Source: Micromonospora inyonensis
GTDB taxonomy: Bacteria > Actinomycetota > Actinomycetes > Mycobacteriales > Micromonosporaceae
NCBI RefSeq assembly: GCF_900091415.1
Contig: NZ_FMHU01000001.1
Span: 1,426,001 to 1,490,000, forward strand
DNA length: 64,000 nucleotides
Direction: 5' to 3'
The notes beneath the pieces are model-generated. The model did not search any database, was not told where the DNA came from, and saw only the letters and a program-made list of their open reading frames with translations. Each line of letters starts with the position of its first letter. The first letter of the stretch is position 1. Shown piece after piece: positions 44,044 through 52,651 of the stretch. Position numbers and translations under genes: made by a program.

Positions 44044-44224
44044 CCCTTTCCCGGGCGGTGTGCCCGCCCCCGGGCCCGGCTGACGTACGCCGGGACCGCT
44101 TCCGTCAACCGGGAACGCGGCGTCGCCGGCCACGGTACGCTCCGTAAGCATCCTCGACGAAGAGAGCCCCTGCGTACGACCGCGGTGGGTGGCGAGAAGT
44201 CAGCAGCCGCTAAGGGGGTCGTCC

Positions 44225-45394
44225 GTGCGTCCGATCCGCCCCGGTGACCGGGGACCCGCCGTACGCGAGATCCGCCGGGTCCTGGCCGACCTCGACCTGC
44301 TCGCCCCGGCGGACGGGCGGACCGCCGACGCGTTCGACCCGCCCACCGAACGGGCCGTCCGGGCGTTCCAGCAGTCCCGTGGGCTGAGCGTGGACGGGCG
44401 TGTCGGCGCGGAGACCTGGCGGGCGTTGGACGCGGCCCGCTGGCGGCTCGGCGCCCGCACGCTCTACCACGCCGTGCCCGAGCCGATCACCGGCGAGGAC
44501 GTGCGGTCGTTGCAGGAACGGCTGCTGGAGATGGGGTACGACGTCGGCCGCGCGGACGCCATCTACGGCGCGCGGACGGCTCGCGCACTGGCCCAGTTCC
44601 AGCGGGAGGTGGGGCTCACCCCGGACGGCTCCTGCGGCCCGCACACGCTGGACGCGCTGCGCCGGCTCGGCCGGAAGGTGGTGGGTGGTCGTCCGCAGTG
44701 GCTGCGGGAGTCCGACGCGATCCGCCAGTCCGGACCGACGCTGGTCGGCCGGACGGTGGTCATCGACCCCGGGCACGGGGGCACCGACCCCGGTGTCGTG
44801 GTGCAGGACGGGCCGCTGCGCTGGAACGAGGCGGACCTGGTGCACGATCTGGCCAGTCGGCTGGAGGGGCGGCTCGCCGCGGCGGGCGTACGGGTGCAGC
44901 TCACCCGGGGGCCGTCGCCGCGGCGGTGCCTGCCGGACACCGACCGGGCCGAGCTGGCGAACTCCCTCGGCGCGGACGTGTTCATCTCCCTGCACCTCGA
45001 CGGTCACCGCAACCCGGACGCCGAGGGGGTGGCCACCTACCACTACGGGACGAACAACGGCGTCACCTCGGCCACCGGCGAACGGCTGGCCGGGCTGGTG
45101 CAACGGGAGATCGTCGCCCGGACCGGGCTGCGGGACTGCCGTACCCACGCCAAGGCCTGGGACCTGCTCCGGCTCACCCGGATGCCGGCGGTCCGCGTCG
45201 AGGTCGGCTACCTCACCTCGCCCGGGGACCGCCGCCGGCTGGTGGACCCCCGGTTCCGGGACCGGGTCGTCGAGGCGATCGTCGCCGCCGTGCAGCGGAT
45301 GTACTTCCCGATCGAGCGGGACGTGCCGACCGGATCGATCGACGTCAGCGAGTTGCGCGCTGTGGTGGCCGCCGGCCGCGCTCCCCAGAGCTGA
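44225..45394 (+). CDS. cwlM: N-acetylmuramoyl-L-alanine amidase with two peptidoglycan-binding domains (CwlM-like)
   Basis: The 389-residue protein starts at GTG 44225 behind AAGGGGG; another GTG 36 bases earlier has no site. Order: two PG_binding_1 domains (about 1-75 and 95-155: RAVRAFQQSRGLSVDGRVGA; RALAQFQREVGLTPDGSCGP) and an amidase_3 domain (about 178-370) with zinc ligands in IDPGHGGTDPG, WNEADL and SLHLDGH and the catalytic Glu in VEVGYLTSP. In mycobacteria CwlM is a cytoplasmic regulator of MurA; no signal peptide is visible here either, so a regulatory role is possible even though the catalytic residues are kept. Confidence 0.88.
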   Translation: MRPIRPGDRGPAVREIRRVLADLDLLAPADGRTADAFDPPTERAVRAFQQSRGLSVDGRVGAETWRALDAARWRLGARTLYHAVPEPITGEDVRSLQERLLEMGYDVGRADAIYGARTARALAQFQREVGLTPDGSCGPHTLDALRRLGRKVVGGRPQWLRESDAIRQSGPTLVGRTVVIDPGHGGTDPGVVVQDGPLRWNEADLVHDLASRLEGRLAAAGVRVQLTRGPSPRRCLPDTDRAELANSLGADVFISLHLDGHRNPDAEGVATYHYGTNNGVTSATGERLAGLVQREIVARTGLRDCRTHAKAWDLLRLTRMPAVRVEVGYLTSPGDRRRLVDPRFRDRVVEAIVAAVQRMYFPIERDVPTGSIDVSELRAVVAAGRAPQS

Positions 45395-45473
45395 CCGCCG
45401 AACCCGACGTGCCGGAGGCCCCCGCCTGCCGCGCGTCCGCCACGCCAGCCGCGCCCGTCCCGTGTCGGGGGCG

Positions 45474-46136
45474 TCAGCCGGTGGTGGTGCTGGTGGCTGG
45501 CCGCACCGGCCGGAGCAGGGTTTCCGGGCTCATCGAACCGAGCAGCTTCTCCAGGGCGTACTCGACGTCGGACTTCCAGGACAGCGCGGTGCGCAGCTCC
45601 AGCCGCAGGCGCGGATAGCGGGGGTGCGGCCGTACCGTCTTGAAGCCGACGGAGAGGAAGTAGTCGGCGGGGGCGACGCAGCCGCCGGAGGTCAGGTCGT
45701 CGACGTCGCCGAACTTCGCGTCCCCGAACGCCTCGATCGCCTTGATCCCACGCTTGGTGAGGTCCCGGGCGACCCCCTGCACCAGCATCCGGCCGAGCCC
45801 GCCCCCGGCAAAGGACGGCACCACGTGCGCGGTCATCAGCAGCGCGGCGTCGGCGGAGACCGGAGAGGTGGGGAAGGCCATCGAGCGGGGCACGTACGCC
45901 GGCGGGGCGAACATCACGAACCCGGCCGGCATGCCGTCGACGTAGACGAGCTTGCCGCAGGAGCCCCACTCCAGCAGGGTCTGCGAGACCCACGCCTCCT
46001 TCTCCAGACCCGGGTCGCCGGCGGCACACGCACGGTCGGCAGAGACCGGATCAAGTTCCCAGAAGACGCACTGCCGGCACGGGCGGGGCAGGTCTTCCAG
46101 GGTGTCGAGGGTCAGGCTGACCAGACGTCGCGACAT
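45474..46136 (-). CDS. GNAT-family N-acetyltransferase
   Basis: The 220-residue protein starts at ATG 46136 after GGGGATG; the frame is open upstream. It has an N-terminal Cys pair CRQCVFWELDP (about 20-30), then an acetyl-CoA fold: VYVDGMPAGFVMFAPPAYVP, TAHVVPSFAGGGLGRMLVQG (the R/Q-x-x-G-x-G/A loop as GGGLGR) and KRGIKAIEAFGD. It occupies the place of the conserved gene between cwlM and parB in mycobacteria (Rv3916c). The substrate is unknown. It converges with the amidase gene. Confidence 0.82.
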   Translation of the reverse strand: MSRRLVSLTLDTLEDLPRPCRQCVFWELDPVSADRACAAGDPGLEKEAWVSQTLLEWGSCGKLVYVDGMPAGFVMFAPPAYVPRSMAFPTSPVSADAALLMTAHVVPSFAGGGLGRMLVQGVARDLTKRGIKAIEAFGDAKFGDVDDLTSGGCVAPADYFLSVGFKTVRPHPRYPRLRLELRTALSWKSDVEYALEKLLGSMSPETLLRPVRPATSTTTG

Positions 46137-46454
46137 TGGCGCATCCCCACAATAGGCTTGGAGGTGACGACACCGCGAGCACGCCGCCGCGTTTGTCCCC
46201 GACGAGCGATCGTACGCCGCAACCCGCCGCAGTGGGGAGGGGACGCGCGAACACCACCCGGGGGAGGGTCGGCGCCCCGGTCCGGGATGTGGACGCTTGC
46301 TCACGTTCCATCCCGATCACGACCAGCACGGACTACGATCGACCAACCGGTGTCCCGCGTCGCCACGGGCCGTCCGTCCGGCGCCGGACAGGGTGTCGCC
46401 GCGGCGGTCCGCAGCCGGGGCGGGATCCACCCGAGGAGCCGATGGGGTGATGTC
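46137..46454. other. 318-base divergent intergenic region
   Basis: It lies between the GNAT gene (minus) and the aminotransferase (plus) and must hold both promoters. I see no clear motif, repeat or ORF. Confidence 0.3.
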
Positions 46455-47765
46455 ATGACCGGCACGACGCTCGACGACTACACCGACCGGTACGCGCGGC
46501 GCGTGCGGGGCATGACCGCGTCGGAGATCCGCGCGCTCTTCGCCGTCGCCAGCCGTCCGGAGGTGGTGTCGCTCGCCGGGGGCGCACCGTACATCGCCGC
46601 ACTGCCGCTCGACGCGGTGGGCGAGATGCTCGGCCAGCTCGGGGCCGAGCACGGGACCACCACCCTCCAGTACGGCATCGGGCAGGGCCTGCCGGAGCTG
46701 CGCGAGCGGATCTGCGAGGTGATGGCCCTCTCCGGCATCGACGCCTCGTGCGGAGCGTCACCGGAGGACGTGGTGGTGACCGTCGGCGGGCAGCAGGCCC
46801 TCGACCTGGTCGCCCGGCTCTTCCTCGACCCCGGTGACGTGGTGCTCGCCGAGGGGCCCACCTACGTCGGCGCGCTCGGTGTCTTCCAGGCCGCCCAGGC
46901 CCAGGTCGTGCACGTCCCGATGGACGACGAGGGGCTGATCCCGGAGGCGCTGGAGGCGGCCGTCGCCGACTGCGCCCGCGCCGGCCAGCGGGTCAAGTTC
47001 CTCTACACCATCCCCACCTACCAGAACCCGGCCGGCGTGACGCTCAGCGAGGAGCGGCGGGAACGGGTACTCGACATCTGCGAGCGGGCCGGTCTCCTGG
47101 TGGTCGAGGACGACCCGTACGGACAGCTCGGCTTCGAGTCGGAGGCCCCCGCACCGCTGCGCGCCCGCCGCCGCGACGGCGTCTTCTACCTCAGCACGTT
47201 CTCCAAGACCTTCGCCCCCGGGCTGCGGGTCGGCTGGATCCTCGCCCCGCACGCGGTCCGCGACAAGCTGGTCATCGCCAGCGAGGCGCAGATCCTCTGT
47301 CCCAGCGGGTACGCCCAGGCCGCCGTCTCCGCCTACCTGCGCACGATGCCCTGGCAGGAGCAGCTCAAGGTCTACCGGGAGGTCTACCGGGAGCGCCGGG
47401 ACGCCATGCTCACCGCCCTGGCCGACCTGATGCCGGCCGGCACCACCTGGACCCGGCCGGCCGGGGGTCTCTTCGTCTGGGCGACCCTGCCCGAAGGGCT
47501 CGACTCCAAGGCGATGATGCCCAGGGCGATCGCCGCCCGGGTGGCGTACGTGCCCGGCACCGGCTTCTACGCCGACGGCTCCGGCAGCAGCCACATGCGG
47601 CTCAACTTCTCGTTCCCCGCCCCGGAGCGGATCCGGGAGGGCGTCCGACGGCTGGCCGGCGTCATGGAGCAGGACATCGCCATGCGGCGGGTCTTCGGCC
47701 AGGTCAGCCAGCCGGGACGACGCGGGCAGGCCGGTGCGGACACACCCGGCCCCGACTTGGCATGA
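46455..47765 (+). CDS. PLP-dependent aminotransferase (class I/II, 2-aminoadipate type)
   Basis: The 436-residue protein starts at ATG 46455. The fold-type I motifs are present: LAGGAPYIAALPLDAV, LQYGIGQGLPELR, VTVGGQQALDLVARL, YTIPTYQNPAGV (Asn and Tyr near the cofactor), VVEDDPYGQL (Asp to the pyridine N), and the Schiff-base lysine in YLSTFSKTFAPGLRVG (about residue 257), then HMRLNFSFP with the substrate-carboxylate Arg. It resembles the LysN/AraT branch used for aromatic or 2-aminoadipate transamination. The C-tail is disordered. The Ddl-like gene follows in seven bases. Confidence 0.88.
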   Translation: MTGTTLDDYTDRYARRVRGMTASEIRALFAVASRPEVVSLAGGAPYIAALPLDAVGEMLGQLGAEHGTTTLQYGIGQGLPELRERICEVMALSGIDASCGASPEDVVVTVGGQQALDLVARLFLDPGDVVLAEGPTYVGALGVFQAAQAQVVHVPMDDEGLIPEALEAAVADCARAGQRVKFLYTIPTYQNPAGVTLSEERRERVLDICERAGLLVVEDDPYGQLGFESEAPAPLRARRRDGVFYLSTFSKTFAPGLRVGWILAPHAVRDKLVIASEAQILCPSGYAQAAVSAYLRTMPWQEQLKVYREVYRERRDAMLTALADLMPAGTTWTRPAGGLFVWATLPEGLDSKAMMPRAIAARVAYVPGTGFYADGSGSSHMRLNFSFPAPERIREGVRRLAGVMEQDIAMRRVFGQVSQPGRRGQAGADTPGPDLA

Positions 47766-47772
47766 TCTCGGC

Positions 47773-48783
47773 ATGTCTGCCAGCCTGACCGACCACTCCG
47801 GTTCCACCAGCTCCCCGTCGCCCGACCCGGCCGTCGGGGAGCTGCGGGTCCTCGTCCTCGCCGGCGGCCTGTCGTACGAACGCGAGGTCTCGCTGAAGTC
47901 CGGCCGTCGAGTGCTCGACGCGCTCCGCGCGGCCGGGGTGGAGGCGGACCTCCGGGACGCCGACGTGGCCCTGCTGCCCGCGCTGGCGGCCGACCCTCCG
48001 GACGCGGTGGTGATCGCACTGCACGGCGCGACCGGTGAGGACGGGTCGCTCCGGGGCGTACTGGACCTCTGCGGGATCCCGTACGTCGGCTGCGACGCCC
48101 GATCCGCCCGCCTGGCGTGGGACAAGCCCTCCGCCAAGACGGTGCTCCGCGAGGCGGGCATACCGACTCCCGACTGGGTGGCCCTGCCGCACGACCGTTT
48201 CTCGGAGTTGGGCGCGGTGGCGGTACTGGACCGGATCGTCGACCGGATCGGGCTGCCGGTGATGGTGAAGCCGGCTCAGGGCGGCTCCGGGCTGGGTGCC
48301 GCCGTCGTCCGGGACGCCGCCGCGCTGCCCGCCGCGATGGTGGGCTGTTTCGCGTACGACTCGACCGCTCTGGTCGAGCGATACGTCCCCGGGATGGACG
48401 TGGCGGTCACCGTGATCGACCTCGGGGAAGGCCCCCGGGCACTGCCGGCAGTGGAGATCGTGCCGCGCAACGGCGTCTACGACTACGCCGCCCGCTACAC
48501 CGCCGGGCGGACGACCTGGCACGCCCCGGCACGGCTGGCGGACGACGTGGCCGCCCGGGTGGCCGAGGTGGCCGTCGCCGCGCACACCGCCCTCGGGCTG
48601 CGGGACGTCTCCCGGGTCGACCTCATCGTGGACGAACCGGGGCACCCGCACGTCCTGGAGGTGAACGTCTCGCCGGGCATGACCGAGACCTCGCTGCTGC
48701 CGCTGGCGGTCCAGGCTGCCGGGCTCGACTTCGGGCGCGTGCTCGAATCACTGGTGGTGCAGGCCGCCGCCCGCCGCCCGTAG
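47773..48783 (+). CDS. D-alanine--D-alanine ligase-like ATP-grasp protein
   Basis: The 336-residue protein starts at ATG 47773. After a 22-residue tail it has the Ddl N-domain (LVLAGGLSYEREVSLKSGRR, ALHGATGEDGSLRGVLDLCG, PYVGCDARSARLAWDKPSAK) and an ATP-grasp domain (VMVKPAQGGSGLGAAVV, VERYVPGMDVAVTV, DLIVDEPGHPHVLEVNVSPG MT). The Ser of EREVS, the HG loop and the metal-binding E..N are conserved. A second housekeeping ddl would normally lie elsewhere, so this may be a paralogue. It is probably co-transcribed with the aminotransferase. Confidence 0.88.
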   Translation: MSASLTDHSGSTSSPSPDPAVGELRVLVLAGGLSYEREVSLKSGRRVLDALRAAGVEADLRDADVALLPALAADPPDAVVIALHGATGEDGSLRGVLDLCGIPYVGCDARSARLAWDKPSAKTVLREAGIPTPDWVALPHDRFSELGAVAVLDRIVDRIGLPVMVKPAQGGSGLGAAVVRDAAALPAAMVGCFAYDSTALVERYVPGMDVAVTVIDLGEGPRALPAVEIVPRNGVYDYAARYTAGRTTWHAPARLADDVAARVAEVAVAAHTALGLRDVSRVDLIVDEPGHPHVLEVNVSPGMTETSLLPLAVQAAGLDFGRVLESLVVQAAARRP

Positions 48784-48806
48784 CAGCCCAGCTTCAGTAC
48801 CACTGC

Positions 48807-48840
48807 ATCAGGGCCGGACGGTCTCCCGTCCGGCCCTGAT
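48807..48840. terminator. hairpin terminator between convergent ddl-like and HIT-like genes
   Basis: A perfect 15-bp stem, ATCAGGGCCGGACGG (48807-48821) with 48826-48840, and a TCTC loop lie between the two stops. Confidence 0.86.
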
Positions 48841-48857
48841 GTTCGTCTCCGGCCGGG

Positions 48858-49631
48858 TCAGGCCGCCCCCAGTCGATCCGCCTCGTCGACGTGGGCCGGG
48901 GCCGCCGTAGCGGGTCGGTCCGGGTCGGTCCGGGGGGCCGGAATCCGAGCGGCTGCGTCGTCGGTCTCGTCGGCTGCCTCGATCACCGAACCGCCCTCGG
49001 TCTCCGTCCGTTCCTCCTCCACGCGGAAGGAGTCGCTGAAACTCGCCGGAGCCTGCCACTGGATCCGGGACGGCTCGGTCATCGGTCGCCCACCGAACTC
49101 TCCGAGCCAGGCCGCCACCAGGGCCAGGTTCTCCCGCCACTGCTCCTCGGAGATCGGTGGAAGGATCGAGCCCCACAGGGAGAGGAACGTCCCGCGCAGT
49201 TGCAGCCGGCCGTACGGGCGGGCCAGGAACCACAGGTGAAAGTGCGACGACCCGTCACCCCACCGGTTGACGTGCACCCGGGCCACCCCGTCCAACGACC
49301 GGATCGCCCGCTCCAGACGCACCGTCATCACGCCCAGTTCGGCCGCGAGCAGGTTCGGCAGGTCCCCCAGGTCGAGGTGGGAACGGGACTCCAGGATCAA
49401 CACCATCGGCAGACCCGTCGGCCGGTCCATCGCCCGGACCCGCCAGCGTTCCCCCACCCAGATGTACGCCTCGTCCGGCGCACTGCAGGCCGTGCACTCC
49501 CGGTCCCCCTCGCCCCTGCGGGAAGGCTCGACCGGGACCGGATCGTCGAGCTGCTTGACGCGGAGGTCGCCCTCGAAGGGGAAGGAGGGCCATTGGGTGA
49601 AGTCCGGGACCGCAGGAGGCGTGTGGGGCAC
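48858..49631 (-). CDS. HIT-superfamily-like hypothetical protein
   Basis: The frame gives 257 residues from GTG 49631 (AGGG nine bases upstream); longer starts exist. It has CTACSAPDEAYIWVGERWRV, a region LPMVLILESRSHLDLGDLPN and VHVNRWGDGSSHFHLWFLAR, where H-F-H-L-W-F matches the HIT-like H-x-H-x-phi pattern of nucleotide hydrolases/transferases; the usual third His is absent, so activity is uncertain. The C-terminal 60 residues are acidic and disordered. It is a conserved actinomycete protein near parB. Confidence 0.7.
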   Translation of the reverse strand: MPHTPPAVPDFTQWPSFPFEGDLRVKQLDDPVPVEPSRRGEGDRECTACSAPDEAYIWVGERWRVRAMDRPTGLPMVLILESRSHLDLGDLPNLLAAELGVMTVRLERAIRSLDGVARVHVNRWGDGSSHFHLWFLARPYGRLQLRGTFLSLWGSILPPISEEQWRENLALVAAWLGEFGGRPMTEPSRIQWQAPASFSDSFRVEEERTETEGGSVIEAADETDDAAARIPAPRTDPDRPATAAPAHVDEADRLGAA

Positions 49632-49853
49632 GAGGCTGACCCTAACCGAGTCGGCGACCCCTGTCCTTACCCGAATCCGTGGTCCTGTCGGCACTGGTCG
49701 TCAGGGATCGCGTACGTCGATCACCGCCCCCTCAGGCCCGCCCTCCCCGGTCACGGAACGCGACTTCCCGGCGCGACCTGACCGCCGACCTCCTGGCGAC
49801 TGAGTCGCGCATCACACCCGTCATCCACAGGCTCGGACGCCGTTCCACGCGCG

Positions 49854-49867
49854 GTTTCACGTGAAAC
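49854..49867. promoter_or_regulatory. parS site 1
   Basis: The 14-bp palindrome GTTTCACGTGAAAC is the ParB-binding core of bacterial parS. It lies ten bases from a pair of DnaA boxes. Confidence 0.92.
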
Positions 49868-49876
49868 GGCACTACC

Positions 49877-49898
49877 TGTGGATAACTTCTGTGGATAA
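49877..49898 (-). promoter_or_regulatory. pair of DnaA boxes next to parS
   Basis: Two perfect TGTGGATAA boxes (49877-49885 and 49890-49898) are 13 bases apart in the same orientation. Confidence 0.75.
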
Positions 49899-50022
49899 CT
49901 ACGACGCCTCGGGTGGGTTGTGGACGACCACGCACCGCTTCGGCAGCCGCCGCCCGCTCCGTCGCGCCCTGCCCGAATCGCCATTGCCGGCTCCGGCAGG
50001 TGCCGTGCTCGGCTGCTGCCGC

Positions 50023-50036
50023 GTTTCACGTGAAAC
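50023..50036. promoter_or_regulatory. parS site 2
   Basis: GTTTCACGTGAAAC flanked by C and G; it directly abuts the 7-bp tandem repeat that starts at 50037. Confidence 0.92.
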
Positions 50037-50130
50037 GGCGGGCGGCGGGCGGCGGGCGGCGGGCGGCGGGCGGCGGGCGGCGGGCGGCGGGCGGCGGGCG
50101 GCGGGCGGCGGGCGGCGGGCGGCGGGCGGC
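50037..50130. repeat. 7-bp tandem repeat (GGCGGGC)n, about 13 copies
   Basis: The 94 bases are a perfect array of GGCGGGC units without interruptions, starting at the edge of parS site 2 and ending about 97 bases before the parB stop. As a pure repeat it should vary in length between strains. Confidence 0.95.
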
Positions 50131-50227
50131 GACGAAATATAGAACGACCGCGAGCCGGGTCGGGTTCCGGGTCGCGGTCGATTCCTGGCGCGGAGGCGGT
50201 ACGCCTCCCGGGTCGTTCGTCGAGGGG

Positions 50228-51253
50228 TCAGGCTTCCGGTTCCTCCTGCCCGACACCGATGAGCCCGACGATCCGTTCCAGGTCGTCCACCGTCGCGAAC
50301 TCAATCGTGATCTTGCCCTTGTTCCGGCCGATGTCCACCTTCACCCGGGTGTCGAACCGGTCGGAGAGTCGGTCGGCGAGATCCGTGAGGGCGGGTGCGT
50401 GCGGCTTGGGTCGCCGCCGGGCGGCCGGCGCCCTCGTCGTACCCTCCTCGCTCAGTGCGAGGGAGACAATCTCCTCGGTCGCCCGCACCGAGAGGCCCTC
50501 GGCCACGATGCGGAGCGCGAGCTCCTCCTGGGCCTCGGCCTCGTCGAGGCTCAGGAGGGCGCGCGCATGCCCGGCGGAGAGCACCCCGGCTGCGACCCGG
50601 CGCTGCACCTGGGGCGGCAGGTTGAGCAGCCGGATGGTGTTCGAGATCTGTGGACGGCTCCGCCCGATGCGGCGGGCCAGTTCTTCGTGGGTGGCCCCGA
50701 ACTCCTCCAGCAGCTGCTGGTACGCGGCCGCCTCTTCGAGCGGGTTCAGGTTGGCCCGGTGGATGTTCTCCAGCAGCGCGTCCCGGAGCATCGCGTCGTC
50801 CCGGGTGTCCCGGACGATCGCCGGGATGTTCTCCCGGCCCACCGCCTGGGCGGCCCGCCACCGCCGCTCGCCCATCACCAGCTCGTACTTCTCGCCGTCG
50901 AGCTGGCGCACCACGATGGGCTGAAGGAAGCCGACCTGCTCGATAGAGGTTTTCAGCTCCTCCAGCGCCTCCTCGTCGAAGACCTGTCGGGGCTGTTTCG
51001 GGTTGGGGAGGATCGCGTCGACCGGAATCTCCGCGAACCGTGCCCCGGGAACCGGGGAGAGGGGCACTGCCGTTGGTGCCACCTCCAGTGCCGGGCCGGG
51101 GGCCGGTGGGGTCCCGGTCGGCGCGGCCGTGCCGCTGGCAGTGTCGACCTCCGGGGAGGGCGGCGGTGTCGTGGTCTCCAGCGTCTCCACGGGACCGGTG
51201 GGGATGAGCGCCCCCAGCCCTCGACCCAGTCCGCCACGCGGCCGGTTCTTCAT
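50228..51253 (-). CDS. parB: chromosome partitioning protein ParB
   Basis: ParB is the CTPase that binds parS and spreads to form the partition complex. The 341-residue protein has an Arg-rich ParA-interacting N-end ([18 protein letters not shown]), a disordered linker, the CTP-binding domain ([40 protein letters not shown] with the GERRxR motif, [20 protein letters not shown]), the helix-turn-helix ([29 protein letters not shown]) and a C-terminal dimerisation domain. ATG 51253 is 27 bases after the parA stop, so they share an operon. Confidence 0.96.
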   Translation of the reverse strand: MKNRPRGGLGRGLGALIPTGPVETLETTTPPPSPEVDTASGTAAPTGTPPAPGPALEVAPTAVPLSPVPGARFAEIPVDAILPNPKQPRQVFDEEALEELKTSIEQVGFLQPIVVRQLDGEKYELVMGERRWRAAQAVGRENIPAIVRDTRDDAMLRDALLENIHRANLNPLEEAAAYQQLLEEFGATHEELARRIGRSRPQISNTIRLLNLPPQVQRRVAAGVLSAGHARALLSLDEAEAQEELALRIVAEGLSVRATEEIVSLALSEEGTTRAPAARRRPKPHAPALTDLADRLSDRFDTRVKVDIGRNKGKITIEFATVDDLERIVGLIGVGQEEPEA

Positions 51254-51280
51254 GCGACGCCTCCCAGCGACTTGCCCGCA

Positions 51281-52651
51281 CTACCCATTCCGACTCACCG
51301 GCTCCTTGACCCCACGCTCGGCGATCTCCTGCGCGGCTGCGAAGTAACTGGTGGCACCTCGTGAACCGGGATCGTAGGTCATCACCGACTGGCCGTAACT
51401 CGGGGCCTCGGAGACCCGTACGTTCCGGGGAATGACCGCTTGGAGCACCTTGTCGCCGAAGTGGTTCCGGACGTCCTGCTCGACCGCGTCCGCCAGCCGG
51501 GTACGCCGGTCGTACATGGTGAGCAGGATCGTGGAGACCTCCAGCATCGGGTTCAGGTGCTTACGGACCAGGTTGATGTTGTTGATGAGCTGGTTCAGCC
51601 CCTCCAGCGCGTAGTACTCGCACTGGATCGGAATGAGCACCTCCTGCGCGGCGACCAACGCGTTCACCGTGAGCAGGCCGAGCGACGGCGGGCAGTCGAT
51701 GAAGACGTAGTCGAAGTGCCCCGGGTAGGCGGCGATGGCACGGGACAGCCTCGACTCCCGGGCCACCACCGACACCAGCTCGATCTCGGCACCCGCGAGG
51801 TCGATGGTGGCTGGCACGCACCACAGGTTCGGGATGCCCTCCACCCCCTGGGCGACCTCTTCCAGGGGCACGCTGTCGATCAGGCAGTCGTAGACGTCCG
51901 GCACCCCGGTGTGGTGCGGGACGTTCAGCCCGGTCGAGGCGTTGCCCTGCGGGTCCAGGTCGACCACGAGGACCCGGTTCCCATGCAGGGCGAGTGCCAC
52001 CGCCAGGTTCACCGTGGTCGTGGTCTTCCCCACGCCACCCTTCTGGTTCGCGACGCACATGATCCGGGTCCGCTCGGGGCGCGGCATGGTGACCTCGCCA
52101 CTGGGATTCAGGATCTGCACGGCGCGCATAGCCTCCATAGCCAACGGTGGGTCATCCTCTTCGAGCGTCGGAGTTTCACGTGAAACGTACGCGTCGCCGA
52201 CCGCTTCCCCGTACGGAGAACGGGCCGACGACCTGGGCGTGTCGATGGTGCCAACTGGCGGCCCGGAAACCGCCGCCGGAGCGGGTTGCTGCGGTACGAC
52301 AGGTATGGGAGCGGAATCGGGAGGGATGACGGCTTCCACGACCCGACGAACCGGTTCGTCGACTGTCGCGGCGTCGGTTCGGCCCCCCCGGGTACGCCTG
52401 CCTTCCGGCCGGCGCGGCGCGGGTCGATGGTCGGCTGTGGACCGCCCACCGCCGCGGGTGGAGTCGGACCGTCCGCCGTGGACCGTTCTGTCCCGGGATG
52501 GAACCGGAGAGCGGTCCACCGGATCGTCGGCGTACCGGTCGGAGACCGGCCAGGTCACTGGCTCGGTTTCACGTGAAACAGGGGCGGCCGTGGCGGGATC
52601 AGCCCGTCGTCCGGTTCCGCCGGGATCGTCGTACCTGCCGTCGTCATGCAC
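51281..52651 (-). CDS. parA: chromosome partitioning ATPase ParA with long N-terminal extension
   Basis: ParA moves the ParB-parS complex. The frame from GTG 52651 is 456 residues: a disordered Pro/Arg/Asp-rich extension of about 190 residues, then a deviant Walker A ANQKGGVGKTTTTVNLA (about 199-215), VLVVDLDPQGNAST, FDYVFIDCPPSLGLLTVNAL, PIQCEYYALEGL and VIPRNVRVSEAPSYGQSV. Two parS palindromes lie inside the extension and encode the peptide VSRET at residues 25-29 and 156-160. A shorter start near MEAMRAVQ (about residue 171) cannot be excluded, but codon bias supports coding across the extension. Confidence 0.93.
   Translation of the reverse strand: MHDDGRYDDPGGTGRRADPATAAPVSRETEPVTWPVSDRYADDPVDRSPVPSRDRTVHGGRSDSTRGGGRSTADHRPAPRRPEGRRTRGGRTDAATVDEPVRRVVEAVIPPDSAPIPVVPQQPAPAAVSGPPVGTIDTPRSSARSPYGEAVGDAYVSRETPTLEEDDPPLAMEAMRAVQILNPSGEVTMPRPERTRIMCVANQKGGVGKTTTTVNLAVALALHGNRVLVVDLDPQGNASTGLNVPHHTGVPDVYDCLIDSVPLEEVAQGVEGIPNLWCVPATIDLAGAEIELVSVVARESRLSRAIAAYPGHFDYVFIDCPPSLGLLTVNALVAAQEVLIPIQCEYYALEGLNQLINNINLVRKHLNPMLEVSTILLTMYDRRTRLADAVEQDVRNHFGDKVLQAVIPRNVRVSEAPSYGQSVMTYDPGSRGATSYFAAAQEIAERGVKEPVSRNG
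52173..52186. promoter_or_regulatory. parS site 3, inside parA coding sequence
   Basis: GTTTCACGTGAAAC, read on the minus strand as part of codons for VSRET (ParA residues 156-160). Confidence 0.9.
52566..52579. promoter_or_regulatory. parS site 4, inside the 5' end of parA
   Basis: GTTTCACGTGAAAC followed by A (full consensus on one side) encodes VSRET at ParA residues 25-29 on the minus strand. If ParA starts later, the site would lie in its leader. Confidence 0.92.

Larger units (their letters stand above)
49632..50227. other. 600-base region with two parS sites, DnaA boxes and a 7-bp tandem repeat
   Basis: Between the HIT-like gene and parB (both minus) there is no convincing gene. It contains parS at 49854-49867 and 50023-50036, two perfect DnaA boxes (49877-49885, 49890-49898) plus TCATCCACA (49821-49829), and a (GGCGGGC)n array (50037-50130). 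Short plus-strand frames crossing it are made of the repeat itself. Confidence 0.6.

Noticed and set aside
44400..46454. The long plus-strand extension upstream of the aminotransferase
   Set aside because: It crosses the amidase in another frame and the antisense of the GNAT gene; the conserved N-terminus begins at ATG 46455.
50037..50130. The GGCGGGC array as a CRISPR or coding repeat
   Set aside because: Units are 7 bp without spacers, and the frames through it encode only AAGGGRR repeats with no supporting gene.
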